Origin: Lachnospiraceae bacterium
Lineage (GTDB): Bacteria; Bacillota; Clostridia; Lachnospirales; Lachnospiraceae
Reading direction: 5' to 3'
NCBI GenBank assembly: GCA_013316825.1
Contig: WSLY01000004.1
Coordinates: 54,969-118,968, forward strand
DNA: 64,000 nt
The position numbers and the translations under genes are program-made. Every line of letters starts with the position of its first letter. Positions within the stretch are counted from its first letter, which is position 1. Positions 36,456 through 44,667 of the stretch are shown piece after piece. A model generated the notes under the pieces. That model was not told where the DNA came from. It did not search any database and saw only the letters and a program-made list of their open reading frames with translations.

Positions 36456-36815
36456 ATGAGCTGTTTGGGAAATGTATTATGGTTTTTGTTTGGCGGTCTT
36501 ATCAGTGGGCTGAGCTGGTGTCTGGCAGGAATTTTGTGGTGCATCACGATTGTGGGGATTCCTATCGGCGTACAGTGCTTTAAGTTTGCGGGGCTCAGCT
36601 TTTTCCCTTTTGGGAAAGAAGTGCGCTACGGCGGCGGAGCGGGCAGTATGTTGTTAAATATAATATGGCTGCTGCTTTCGGGACTGCCGCTTGCGTTGGA
36701 GTTTTCCATATGCGGTATCATACTTTGCATTACCATTATCGGGATTCCGTTCGGAAAACAGATGTTTAAGCTTGCCAAGCTGGCACTCTTCCCTTTTGGA
36801 TCGGAAATTCAGTAA
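36456..36815 (+). CDS. YccF domain membrane protein
   Basis: A small membrane protein of 119 residues with two copies of the YccF (inner membrane component) pattern: WCLAGILWCITIVGIPIGVQ near the N-terminus and SICGIILCITIIGIPFGKQ in the second half, each followed by K-x-A-x(3)-L/F-PFG. Function of the family is unknown. The start is at the ATG after AGAGGGTGG; an upstream frame runs into the esterase gene. Its place inside a glycan locus is probably incidental or a helper role. Confidence 0.82.
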   Translation: MSCLGNVLWFLFGGLISGLSWCLAGILWCITIVGIPIGVQCFKFAGLSFFPFGKEVRYGGGAGSMLLNIIWLLLSGLPLALEFSICGIILCITIIGIPFGKQMFKLAKLALFPFGSEIQ

Positions 36816-36883
36816 ATATGTGAAAAAATATTTGTTGTTTTGTGGCTTTAAACAGAAAGAATTGCTTAAGCTGGGAGGTATGT

Positions 36884-39643
36884 ATGAAAATAAAGAATAA
36901 GTGCAGGGCGGCACTGGCAGGTCTGCTTGCGTGTGCCTTGTCTTTGACGGTATTTCCGCAGGTTGCCGCGGCTGCGGAAAATACCCAGACCATAAGCGCG
37001 CAGATGCCTTTTCGTGAACTGACGGCTGCGGAAATGGTGGCGGAGATGGGAAACGGCTGGAATCTGGGCAATACCATGGACGGGCATACAGGATTCACGC
37101 CGTCGGAGACACAGTGGCAGGATGTGGAGACGACGCAGCAGCTCTTAAAGGAGCTGCATGATATGGGCTTTAATACAGTGCGTGTGCCGGTTACATGGGG
37201 CACCATGATAGACGATGCGAACGGTTATGCCATTGACGAAAAGTGGATGAGCCGCGTGCAGGATATTGTGGACTATGCAATCAATATGAATATGTACGTT
37301 ATCATCAATATTCACCATGACGGCGCAGAACAGACGGGATGGCTGCGCATTGGCGCAGAAGATTTGGCGCCAGTTAAGGAGAAATTTGAAGCGGTATGGC
37401 GCCATATTGCGGAGCGCTTCAAGGATTATGACGAGCATCTTATTTTTGAATCCATGAATGAGGTGACAGGTCCCGGAAGCGATATGGCGGGGGATACAGC
37501 GGTAATCAACGAGCTCAACCAGATATTTGTGGATACGGTGCGTGAGACCGGCTCCAACAATGCGCTGCGGTGGCTGTCCGTGCCCGGCAGATACACCAAT
37601 ATTGTGAATACGACGGAACCCAAATGGGGGTTTGCGCTGCCAAAGGACTCTGTGAAAGACAGACTTTTTGTGGCGGTGCATTATTATGACTGGCAGTTCG
37701 GACTGCTGGATACCACCCAGACGACGGAGTTTGTGGACGCGAGGGTACAGGCGTTGATTCCTGAATTCCAAAGACTGAAGGATACCTTTACTGCAAAGGG
37801 AATTCCCGTTATTTTGGGGGAATATGGTGCGATTAATAAAGATAATACGGCGGCGCGCGCGTACCATATGGAAATTGTAACGCGGCTCTGCCAGCAGATA
37901 GGCATTGTACCATGCTATTGGGATCAGGGCTGGTATGACTTGAGCGCCAGGCCGGATTTTAGCTTTACGCTGGTGGACAGGGTGACTTATAAGCAGGTCT
38001 ATCCGGAAATTATTGCGGCAATGATGCGGGGACTGTTTCTTGCGGGCGCAGAGGATTTGTCCGATATTGCGAGGGAGACTGCAGTAACGCCGATTACCAG
38101 TCTCGGGGCAATCGAGGGGACTTATCAGCTTCGCATGGGCGAGGTGATAAATATAAATCTTGGGGACAAGGTGGACAAAACCGCATTTAATGATGTGGTG
38201 CTGTGGAAAAGTGCAGACGAAACGGTTGCGACCGTCAATCCCGACGCGGGAAATGTAGAGGAATGGGCGGCATATATTCATGCGGCAGGTATCGGCAACA
38301 CTACAATTACGGCATACACCCAGAGCGGAAGCGCCGTTCTGGAAATTCCGTTAGAGGTGCATGCGGCAATTACGGAAAGACCCTGTACGGGTATTACGAC
38401 AGAGCAGGACAGCTATACCCTGCAGACAGGGCAGGCACTGTATCTGAATGCGGGAATGGCGCCGGCGGACACGGATGCATATTTGACCTACCGCTCTTCT
38501 GACACCAGCGTGGTTACGGTATCCAAAATCGGAAAAGTGGTAGCGGTCTCCACCGGCAGCGCTTATATCATTATCACTTCCAGCGACGGTTTGACAAAGG
38601 TAGTGCCGGTGACGGTAAAAGAAGCGGAGGCGGCAGCAGAGATAGCGCTGGCGCTGAACGTTTACTATAACGACAGTACGCATAACTATTTCAGCAATGA
38701 GAGCGGAAGTGCAATCCGTATTCGGGAAGATGGACAATATACGCTTTCTTTTGACTGCGGAAGCGACTTATCGGCGGCAGCAGGTACGGCGGGCGTTACC
38801 GGTCTTTGCGACCTTACTGCAATTTATATTAAGGATGACAGTGTGACAAAAGGGTTTGCAAAGAAATCTCCGCTGGTCTCCTGCGATATTATATATGATG
38901 CAATCGTGGTGGACGGCGTGGAGTTTGCGGTGAATATGACGGAACCCAAATCTGCCATAAAAGCATCGGGTATATTGGATACGAACGACCCGATAAATTC
39001 ATGGGACGGTTCGGTGATTGAGGAGGTTTTAGTCAACAATCATGTGCTGAATTTTGTAGGGCTTGAGAATCCCCAGCATATAGAAGTGACCTTTACCATA
39101 AGCAATCTGGTGTTTGCGGAGGGTGCGGCGCAGGCAGAGCCTGTAAAAATAGCCTCTCTGGAGGCGGATGGCGGCAATGCGGCTGCCGTGAGCAGTGCTG
39201 CACCTGTGGAAATTGCAGTTTCGGTAAGTCCTGCGGGGGCGGGCAGCATTACCTTCGTTTCTTCGGATGCCTCCATTGTTTCTGTGGATAACCGCGGCAT
39301 TTTGGCATCGGACAAAGCAGTGGTGCAGGTATTTGCCCATGGAGAAGGGGAAGCGACGGTGACGGCATATACGGCTGAGGGGCTGACGGCAGAGTTTACC
39401 ATTACTGCATCGATTTCTCCGGATAGAGTATTTGCCAACGGGGAGAAAGGGAAAGAGCCCTCTTTTGAGGACGGTACAGAAGGAACATCCGGTGAGGAGA
39501 ATGCAAAAGCGTGGGAACAGAAAAAGGGCGGCGGTATCTGGAGCACCGTACTGCTCATTCTGGGAGCGCTCCTGCTGGGCGCGGCAGTATTTTTCCTTAC
39601 CCTCAAGATAGCAGGCGGCAGTAACCAATCAAAAAAGAAATAG
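36884..39643 (+). CDS. Cell-surface endo-beta-glucanase, GH5, multidomain
   Basis: A 919-residue exported enzyme. Signal peptide about 1-32. GH5 catalytic domain about 45-375: GNGWNLGNTMDG, GFNTVRVPVTWG, IINIHHDG, acid/base E193 in FESMNEV and nucleophile E313 in ILGEYGAI. Two Ig-like (Big_2-type) regions follow (about 390-490 and 500-575), then a beta-sandwich-like module similar to those in 28440-30254, another Ig-like region, a charged linker and a C-terminal membrane anchor (STVLLILGALLLGAAVFFL) with a Lys tail. Cellulase or xyloglucanase activity is plausible (subfamily uncertain). The start is set by GGGAGG. Confidence 0.92.
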   Translation: MKIKNKCRAALAGLLACALSLTVFPQVAAAAENTQTISAQMPFRELTAAEMVAEMGNGWNLGNTMDGHTGFTPSETQWQDVETTQQLLKELHDMGFNTVRVPVTWGTMIDDANGYAIDEKWMSRVQDIVDYAINMNMYVIINIHHDGAEQTGWLRIGAEDLAPVKEKFEAVWRHIAERFKDYDEHLIFESMNEVTGPGSDMAGDTAVINELNQIFVDTVRETGSNNALRWLSVPGRYTNIVNTTEPKWGFALPKDSVKDRLFVAVHYYDWQFGLLDTTQTTEFVDARVQALIPEFQRLKDTFTAKGIPVILGEYGAINKDNTAARAYHMEIVTRLCQQIGIVPCYWDQGWYDLSARPDFSFTLVDRVTYKQVYPEIIAAMMRGLFLAGAEDLSDIARETAVTPITSLGAIEGTYQLRMGEVININLGDKVDKTAFNDVVLWKSADETVATVNPDAGNVEEWAAYIHAAGIGNTTITAYTQSGSAVLEIPLEVHAAITERPCTGITTEQDSYTLQTGQALYLNAGMAPADTDAYLTYRSSDTSVVTVSKIGKVVAVSTGSAYIIITSSDGLTKVVPVTVKEAEAAAEIALALNVYYNDSTHNYFSNESGSAIRIREDGQYTLSFDCGSDLSAAAGTAGVTGLCDLTAIYIKDDSVTKGFAKKSPLVSCDIIYDAIVVDGVEFAVNMTEPKSAIKASGILDTNDPINSWDGSVIEEVLVNNHVLNFVGLENPQHIEVTFTISNLVFAEGAAQAEPVKIASLEADGGNAAAVSSAAPVEIAVSVSPAGAGSITFVSSDASIVSVDNRGILASDKAVVQVFAHGEGEATVTAYTAEGLTAEFTITASISPDRVFANGEKGKEPSFEDGTEGTSGEENAKAWEQKKGGGIWSTVLLILGALLLGAAVFFLTLKIAGGSNQSKKK

Positions 39644-39654
39644 GAGTATTGCGT

Positions 39655-40005
39655 ATGAGGTATCGAAATCCCGTGGTGCGTGGCATGTACCCTGACCCAA
39701 GCGTCTGTCGGGCGGGGGACAAATATTATATCGGCTGCGTTTCTAAAGAAATGAAGACGATTCCCGCCGCACAGAAGAAAGTTATGCTCAAGATAGAAGC
39801 AAGGGAAGAGCATTATTATTTTTTTGCAGGGACACGGGAAGGGCTTACGGAAATGGGCTGCGCCGATACCCGCTATCTTTCAAGTGAAGTGGCAGGCGGG
39901 TTTACCGGAGTTGTGTTTGGATTGTACGCGGTGGATGAGAATGGAGCCTGTGCGGAATTTACAGAGCTTGTGAAGGAGTACGAGGAAGCAAAAGCAGCAG
40001 TCTAA
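39655..40005 (+). pseudogene. GH43 glycosidase remnant with large in-frame internal deletion
   Basis: A 116-codon frame. The first 25 residues (RYRNPVVRGMYPDPSVCRAGDKYYI) are the N-terminus of a GH43 beta-xylosidase/arabinosidase, including the base Asp in YPDPS. After about 15 residues the frame continues with the C-terminal GH43 beta-sandwich (KKVMLKIEAREEHYYFF to FTGVVFGLYAVDENG). Roughly 350-400 residues, including the catalytic acid, are missing. No glycosidase activity is expected. It has an AGGAG ribosome site and starts 11 bp after the GH5 stop, so it may still be translated. Confidence 0.8.
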
Positions 40006-40030
40006 ATGGAACGGATTCCTTTTAGAAAAA

Positions 40031-40085
40031 TATGGAGCAGTAATGGAAGCTTATACTTTCCAATTACTGCTCCATACTTTTTTTG
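40031..40085. terminator. Bidirectional terminator between GH43 remnant and yesN-type regulator
   Basis: An 18-bp stem (TATGGAGCAGTAATGGAA with its complement, one bulge) is followed by seven T on the plus strand and by ATATTTTTC on the minus strand. The right arm contains the stop codon and last residues of the response regulator. Confidence 0.88.
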
Positions 40086-41629
40086 CGGAATTCTGCAGGA
40101 CTTTCGCCTACATATTTCCTGAATTTTTTATGGAAATAATCTACATTGCGGTAGCCAACCCTTTCTGCAATTTCATATACTTTGTAATTGTTTTGCAAAA
40201 GAAGCGTTTTGGAATGCTCAATTCGAATGTGGTCCACATAAGAATTGAAGCTTTCCCCCACCGTTTTATTAAAGATTTTGCCAAGATAAGCGCTGTTGTA
40301 CCCAAAAAGCGGTGCAATCGTCTCCAGCTTAATATTGCTTTGGTAGTTGTGGTCGATATAGTAAAGGATATCGTCTAAAACACTGTTGCGGGTCGGGCTG
40401 CCGGCCGCGCTCATAACCATTTCAAATTGTTCCTCCAAAAAGGCAATAATTTCATAGAGATAATTTTTTTTGCCAATAAAATCAATGACGGTGGAATTGG
40501 GCAGAAAAGGAATGCCTAGTGTGTTGTACAGCAGGCTGATTTTTTCCTTAATCCGTAAATATAAATCGGTGGTAAAAAGCTTGATTTCAGAGCTGCTTTC
40601 CTGTGAGTCGTACAAATATTGTTCCAGACGGGAAAGCGTCTCCGCAACATTTTTCCGATTAAAGGTTTGAAGGTAGCCGGAAAGGTAATCCGTAAATTCG
40701 GAAAGCTTTTCCGGATTGAGCGCCGTTGCAGGCTGCTCCATGTCAGGAAGTGCGGAATAACCCAATGTGTGCTGCCCTTTTGTGCAAAAAAAACGGCGTG
40801 AGATCAGCGTACAGGCATCTTCATAAGAAAGATGAATATCGTTTAATGTATGGACGGGTCTGCCGTAAGCCAAAAATAAGGTGTCCATCGGACTTCCCTT
40901 CTGTGGCGGCGTAGCCCTGTCATAGTGGGACAAAAAATCATAAAAACGGTTGACGGCATAAGTACCTTTTAACAAAATAACGTCTTTTCTGTCGTCCTCA
41001 ATATGATTGAATGTATGGTCTGCACGGTTACTTACCTTTAACAGCTCCGCAAAGCTGTAGGAAGAGCTGCCCAGCTTGTGACTGAAATTTTCATAAATAA
41101 CAACCTGATAAACATCGGCATCCAACTCAAGGTCTGCGATATCCGTACTGTCAAGATGGGCGGGTACGCCTTCCCTGCCGGTAATCAACTCGTGCAAAAT
41201 CACGTTTTTGGCTTTTCTCTTTAGCAGCTCAAGGTTGTCGGAGGAACGAATTTCGCTGTCAAGCGAAAGCTTGATTTTATGTACGGAGGCGGAAAGCTCC
41301 TCCTCTTCTATAGGCTTTGTCAGATAAAATTCTACGCCATAACGCATGGCTTCCTGTGCATACTTAAAATCGGAGTAACCGCTTGTGATAATAAAACGTC
41401 CTTTAAAGTCCTGCTGACGTGCTGCTTTCACTACTTCCAATCCCTGCATTTTGGGCATACGGATATCCATGAGTACCAAATCCGGATGCAGGGAAAAAAT
41501 CAGATGAAGCGCTTCCTCGCCATTGGACGCTTCTCCGCAGACAGAAAAGCCTGCTGCTTCCCAGTCCATTATGTACTTTAAGCCGTCACGAATCAGTGAT
41601 TCGTCGTCCACAATCAGTACTTTATACAT
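40064..41629 (-). CDS. Response regulator, YesN type (receiver plus AraC DNA-binding domain)
   Basis: A 521-residue transcription regulator. The receiver domain (about 1-125) has acidic residues D8-D9, phospho-acceptor D55 in LVLMDIRMP, and the conserved Lys in FYLTKPIEEEE. A middle region of unknown fold follows. The C-terminal AraC-type pair of helix-turn-helix motifs lies at about 415-515 (YNSAYLGKIFNKTVGESF, IAERVGYRNVDYFHKKFRKYVG). Probable partner of the kinase at 26499-28295, likely activating importer and GH genes. It has its own promoter; divergent from the binding protein at 41866. Confidence 0.93.
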   Translation of the reverse strand: MYKVLIVDDESLIRDGLKYIMDWEAAGFSVCGEASNGEEALHLIFSLHPDLVLMDIRMPKMQGLEVVKAARQQDFKGRFIITSGYSDFKYAQEAMRYGVEFYLTKPIEEEELSASVHKIKLSLDSEIRSSDNLELLKRKAKNVILHELITGREGVPAHLDSTDIADLELDADVYQVVIYENFSHKLGSSSYSFAELLKVSNRADHTFNHIEDDRKDVILLKGTYAVNRFYDFLSHYDRATPPQKGSPMDTLFLAYGRPVHTLNDIHLSYEDACTLISRRFFCTKGQHTLGYSALPDMEQPATALNPEKLSEFTDYLSGYLQTFNRKNVAETLSRLEQYLYDSQESSSEIKLFTTDLYLRIKEKISLLYNTLGIPFLPNSTVIDFIGKKNYLYEIIAFLEEQFEMVMSAAGSPTRNSVLDDILYYIDHNYQSNIKLETIAPLFGYNSAYLGKIFNKTVGESFNSYVDHIRIEHSKTLLLQNNYKVYEIAERVGYRNVDYFHKKFRKYVGESPAEFRKKSMEQ

Positions 41630-41698
41630 AAATCCCCCATTGTCAATCCATAAGAAAAGCTGGTGTATTTCGTTAACTTAGGTAATGTTGATGTTTAT

Positions 41699-41727
41699 AG
41701 TATAAAAGAGATGCAAAATAACGTCAA
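41699..41727 (-). promoter_or_regulatory. Sigma-A promoter for the response regulator
   Basis: Minus strand TTGACG (41722-41727), 17 bp, TATACT (41699-41704), about 70 bp upstream of the start. On the plus strand a TATACT at 41815-41820 may serve the divergent binding-protein gene, but its -35 box is weak. Confidence 0.72.
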
Positions 41728-41865
41728 GGGGGATGCCGAAAAGGGATGCGCCTGCGTTTTTATAAGGAATGTGGGTGCGGCATTTTCAATGTGGAAGTTA
41801 TGAAAGGTCTATGTTATACTGTAGGTACACGTTGCGGATAAAATGGTTTGAGGGAGAAATAGGAT

Positions 41866-43623
41866 TTGAAAAAGAAAAGCGTTATCAGAGTACTTTCGCT
41901 TATGCTGGCGTCTGTTTTGATGATGTCAGGATGCACGGCAGGAAGGAAAGAGAAGGAAAACGAATGTCCCTATGAAGAGTTTATCGTGGTGGATGTGTTT
42001 GACGACTTGGCAAATTTTCAAGGGATTCAGTCGGGATGGTTTGCCAAGGTGGTGAAGGACAAGTTTAACATGGAGTTAAATATCATAGCGCCCAATGTGG
42101 CGGGCGGCGGAAATACGCTGTATGAAATCCGCTCCGCGGCGGGAAATCTGGGGGATTTGCTGATTGGCTCTTCGGACAACGGCAAGCTGGAGGAGCTTGT
42201 GCGGGCGGGGCTTATAATCGATATGAAGGATTATCTGAAAGATAAGCAGATTATGCGGTATGAAACGGCAATCAGGGAATTGAATAACCGTGTTTCGCCG
42301 GACGGCATTTATGTCATTCCGGCAGAACTGTCCGGCAATTCCCCTTTAACGCCGAGCGAGACTTCGGATCTGACGTATGGCGCGTATCTGAGATGGGATG
42401 CGTATGCACAGCTTGGATATCCCGAGATGGAGACGTTAGAGGATTTGCTGCCGGTGCTGAAGGACATGCAGGAGCTGATTCCTTATGGGGATACGGGCAA
42501 CCCGACATATGCGTTTTCTTTGTTTCAGGATTGGGACAGGCATATGATGAACAATGCCAAGCAGCCGGCTTGCCTTTACGGATATGATGAAATCGGTTAT
42601 GTGCTTGCAAGAGCGGATGGCAGCGATTATCAGAGCATTATGGATGAGGATTCCCTGTATATCAGGGCGCTGAAGTTTTTCTTTGACGCCAACCAGATGG
42701 GACTGGTGGATCCGGATTCTCCGACACAGAATTATGACAGTGTATTTAAAAAATATGAGAATGGAGATATTCTTTTCTCCATTTGGCCGTGGCAGGGACA
42801 GTCGGCGTACAATACGCTGGAGCATAAGGAAGAGGGCAAGGGATTGATGTTTGCGCCCATACAGGATATGGAGATTTTTTCTTACGGGTGCAAGACAGGA
42901 GGGAATCCGCAGGCGGTAATTGCAATCGGGAGCAATGCGAAGGACCCGCAGAGGCTTGCGGATTTTATTGACTGGCTGTATTCTCCGGAGGGAATCCGCT
43001 TAAACAGCGCAAGGACACAGGGCGGAACTGCGGGACCGGAAGGACTGACGTGGGAAATGACGGAGGAAGGTCCGGTGCTGACAGAATTTGGGGTGCAGGC
43101 ACTATTAAATGGAAATGTGGAGATGCCGGAAGAATGGGGCGGCGGCATCTGGTCGGATGGCATTTCAGCATTAAACTTTAATCCGGTGATGCAGAATGAT
43201 ATCGACCCGAACGGATATCCTTATTCTTATCTGATGTGGGATTCTGTCATTAATATGGAAGTGACGGCGTTAGACAGGTCGTGGCGGGAATACATGAATG
43301 CAGACTCCACGATGGAGTACCTGCAGCAGAATCACATGATGATTATTGCGCCCGGCTGCAGTTATATTGTACCGGGGGAGTCTTCCGAAATTTCCACAAT
43401 GCGCAGTCAGTGCACCACAATCATTCTGGATTATTCGTGGAGGATGATTTTTGCGGAGGATGAAGAAACCTTTTATACCCTTCTGGACACCATGCAGAAT
43501 AAGGTAAACAGCCTTGGCTACGAGGAAGTTCTTGCCGTTGACATGCAGAATGCGCAGGCACAGAACGAAGCGAGGCAGAGGGCATTGGCGCTGTACGGGA
43601 ACGAAGAGGCTTTGGGAAATTAG
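41866..43623 (+). CDS. ABC importer sugar-binding lipoprotein (copy 2)
   Basis: A 585-residue lipoprotein (lipobox MSGC near residue 22), homologous along its length to the binding protein at 33033 (DDLANFQGIQSGWFAKVVKDKF against SQLANYSGEMQGWFAQILKDKF; shared ending near DYSWRMIFAEDEETF). It has no permease of its own, so it probably feeds the same importer with a different ligand, or acts as a sensor accessory of the two-component pair whose regulator it diverges from. The start is TTG after a GGGAG site at 41850-41854. Confidence 0.9.
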   Translation: MKKKSVIRVLSLMLASVLMMSGCTAGRKEKENECPYEEFIVVDVFDDLANFQGIQSGWFAKVVKDKFNMELNIIAPNVAGGGNTLYEIRSAAGNLGDLLIGSSDNGKLEELVRAGLIIDMKDYLKDKQIMRYETAIRELNNRVSPDGIYVIPAELSGNSPLTPSETSDLTYGAYLRWDAYAQLGYPEMETLEDLLPVLKDMQELIPYGDTGNPTYAFSLFQDWDRHMMNNAKQPACLYGYDEIGYVLARADGSDYQSIMDEDSLYIRALKFFFDANQMGLVDPDSPTQNYDSVFKKYENGDILFSIWPWQGQSAYNTLEHKEEGKGLMFAPIQDMEIFSYGCKTGGNPQAVIAIGSNAKDPQRLADFIDWLYSPEGIRLNSARTQGGTAGPEGLTWEMTEEGPVLTEFGVQALLNGNVEMPEEWGGGIWSDGISALNFNPVMQNDIDPNGYPYSYLMWDSVINMEVTALDRSWREYMNADSTMEYLQQNHMMIIAPGCSYIVPGESSEISTMRSQCTTIILDYSWRMIFAEDEETFYTLLDTMQNKVNSLGYEEVLAVDMQNAQAQNEARQRALALYGNEEALGN

Positions 43624-43692
43624 AAGTTACGGATATTTGGCTGACGGGATGATTCCTGTGCGGGATTCCAAATGGAAAGGCATGTGTTAAAA

Positions 43693-44667
43693 ATGAATTA
43701 TGTTGTACTGGATTTGGAATGGAATCAGGGCGTGGATAAGAAAAAGAGGGAAAAGAAAAAGAAGGTGCCCAATTTTGAAATCATTGAAATCGGAGCAGTC
43801 CGTTTAAATAAAAACAGGGAAAAGGAAAGTGAATTCAGCCGGCTGATAAAACCGCAGATATATGGGAAGCTTCATCATGTTGCCAAAAATCTGCTTCATA
43901 TGAAAATGGAGGAGCTGCAGAGCGGAAAGCCTTTTGTAGAGGTGATGGCGGACTTTCTTAGATGGTGCGGAGAGGATTTTATCTTCTGCACATGGGGACC
44001 GTTGGATTTGTCAGAGCTGCAGAGCAATATGCGGTATTATGGCATGGAAACATTAAAAAGTGCGCCGCTGCGTTTTCTTGATGTGCAAAAGTTGTTTAGT
44101 CTGGCATATGATGACGGAAAAAGTCGCTGCTCTTTGGAAGCGGCAGTAGATTTTCTTGCTATTGAGAAAGACATTCCTTTTCATAGGGCGTTCAGCGACG
44201 CTTATTATGCGGGAAAGGTGCTGGCAAGGATACCGGAGCGTTTTTACGAAAACTATTCCTATGACGTGTTTAACCCGCCAAGAACAAAGGAAGACGAGAT
44301 TCATGTGGTTTTCGAGGGATATGCGAAAAGCATTTTCAGGGTGTTTCCTGACAAGCAGGCGGCTTTGGAGGACAAGGGGGTCGTCGCCACAAAATGTTAT
44401 GTATGCCGTAAAAGCCTGAAAAAGACGATTCGATGGTTTACGCCAAACGGAAAGAATTTTTACTGCGTAGCGTATTGCGACGTGCATGGCTTCATGAAAG
44501 GGAAGCTGCGCATCAGAAAGGCGGAAGGACAAGGCGTTTACGTCGTCAAAACCACAAAGCTGATTACGCCGCAGCAGGTGGAAGAAATCCGGCTTAAGCA
44601 GGAACATGCCAGAATGCTTCACAGAAAAAAGAGAGCTTCCGAAAGCGGAGGGCATACGGAGGATTAA
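43693..44667 (+). CDS. 3'-5' exonuclease (DnaQ-like, RNase H fold)
   Basis: A 324-residue protein. The N-terminal exonuclease domain (about 1-190) begins NYVVLDLEWN, with the DxE catalytic pair; later it has FCTWGPLDLSEL and HRAFSDAYYAG, which carry the other acidic and His residues expected of this fold. The C-terminal part has two Cys pairs (CYVCRK and a later CVAYC region), possibly a metal site. It is probably the common Firmicutes exonuclease of unproven substrate. An ATG at 43672 adds seven residues; the family-like start is at 43693. The stop overlaps the convergent carboxypeptidase stop by 4 bp. Confidence 0.78.
   Translation: MNYVVLDLEWNQGVDKKKREKKKKVPNFEIIEIGAVRLNKNREKESEFSRLIKPQIYGKLHHVAKNLLHMKMEELQSGKPFVEVMADFLRWCGEDFIFCTWGPLDLSELQSNMRYYGMETLKSAPLRFLDVQKLFSLAYDDGKSRCSLEAAVDFLAIEKDIPFHRAFSDAYYAGKVLARIPERFYENYSYDVFNPPRTKEDEIHVVFEGYAKSIFRVFPDKQAALEDKGVVATKCYVCRKSLKKTIRWFTPNGKNFYCVAYCDVHGFMKGKLRIRKAEGQGVYVVKTTKLITPQQVEEIRLKQEHARMLHRKKRASESGGHTED

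Noticed and set aside
37145..38281. 378-codon minus-strand frame opposite the GH5 gene
   Set aside because: It lies entirely inside a recognised GH5 domain in antisense, with no family similarity.
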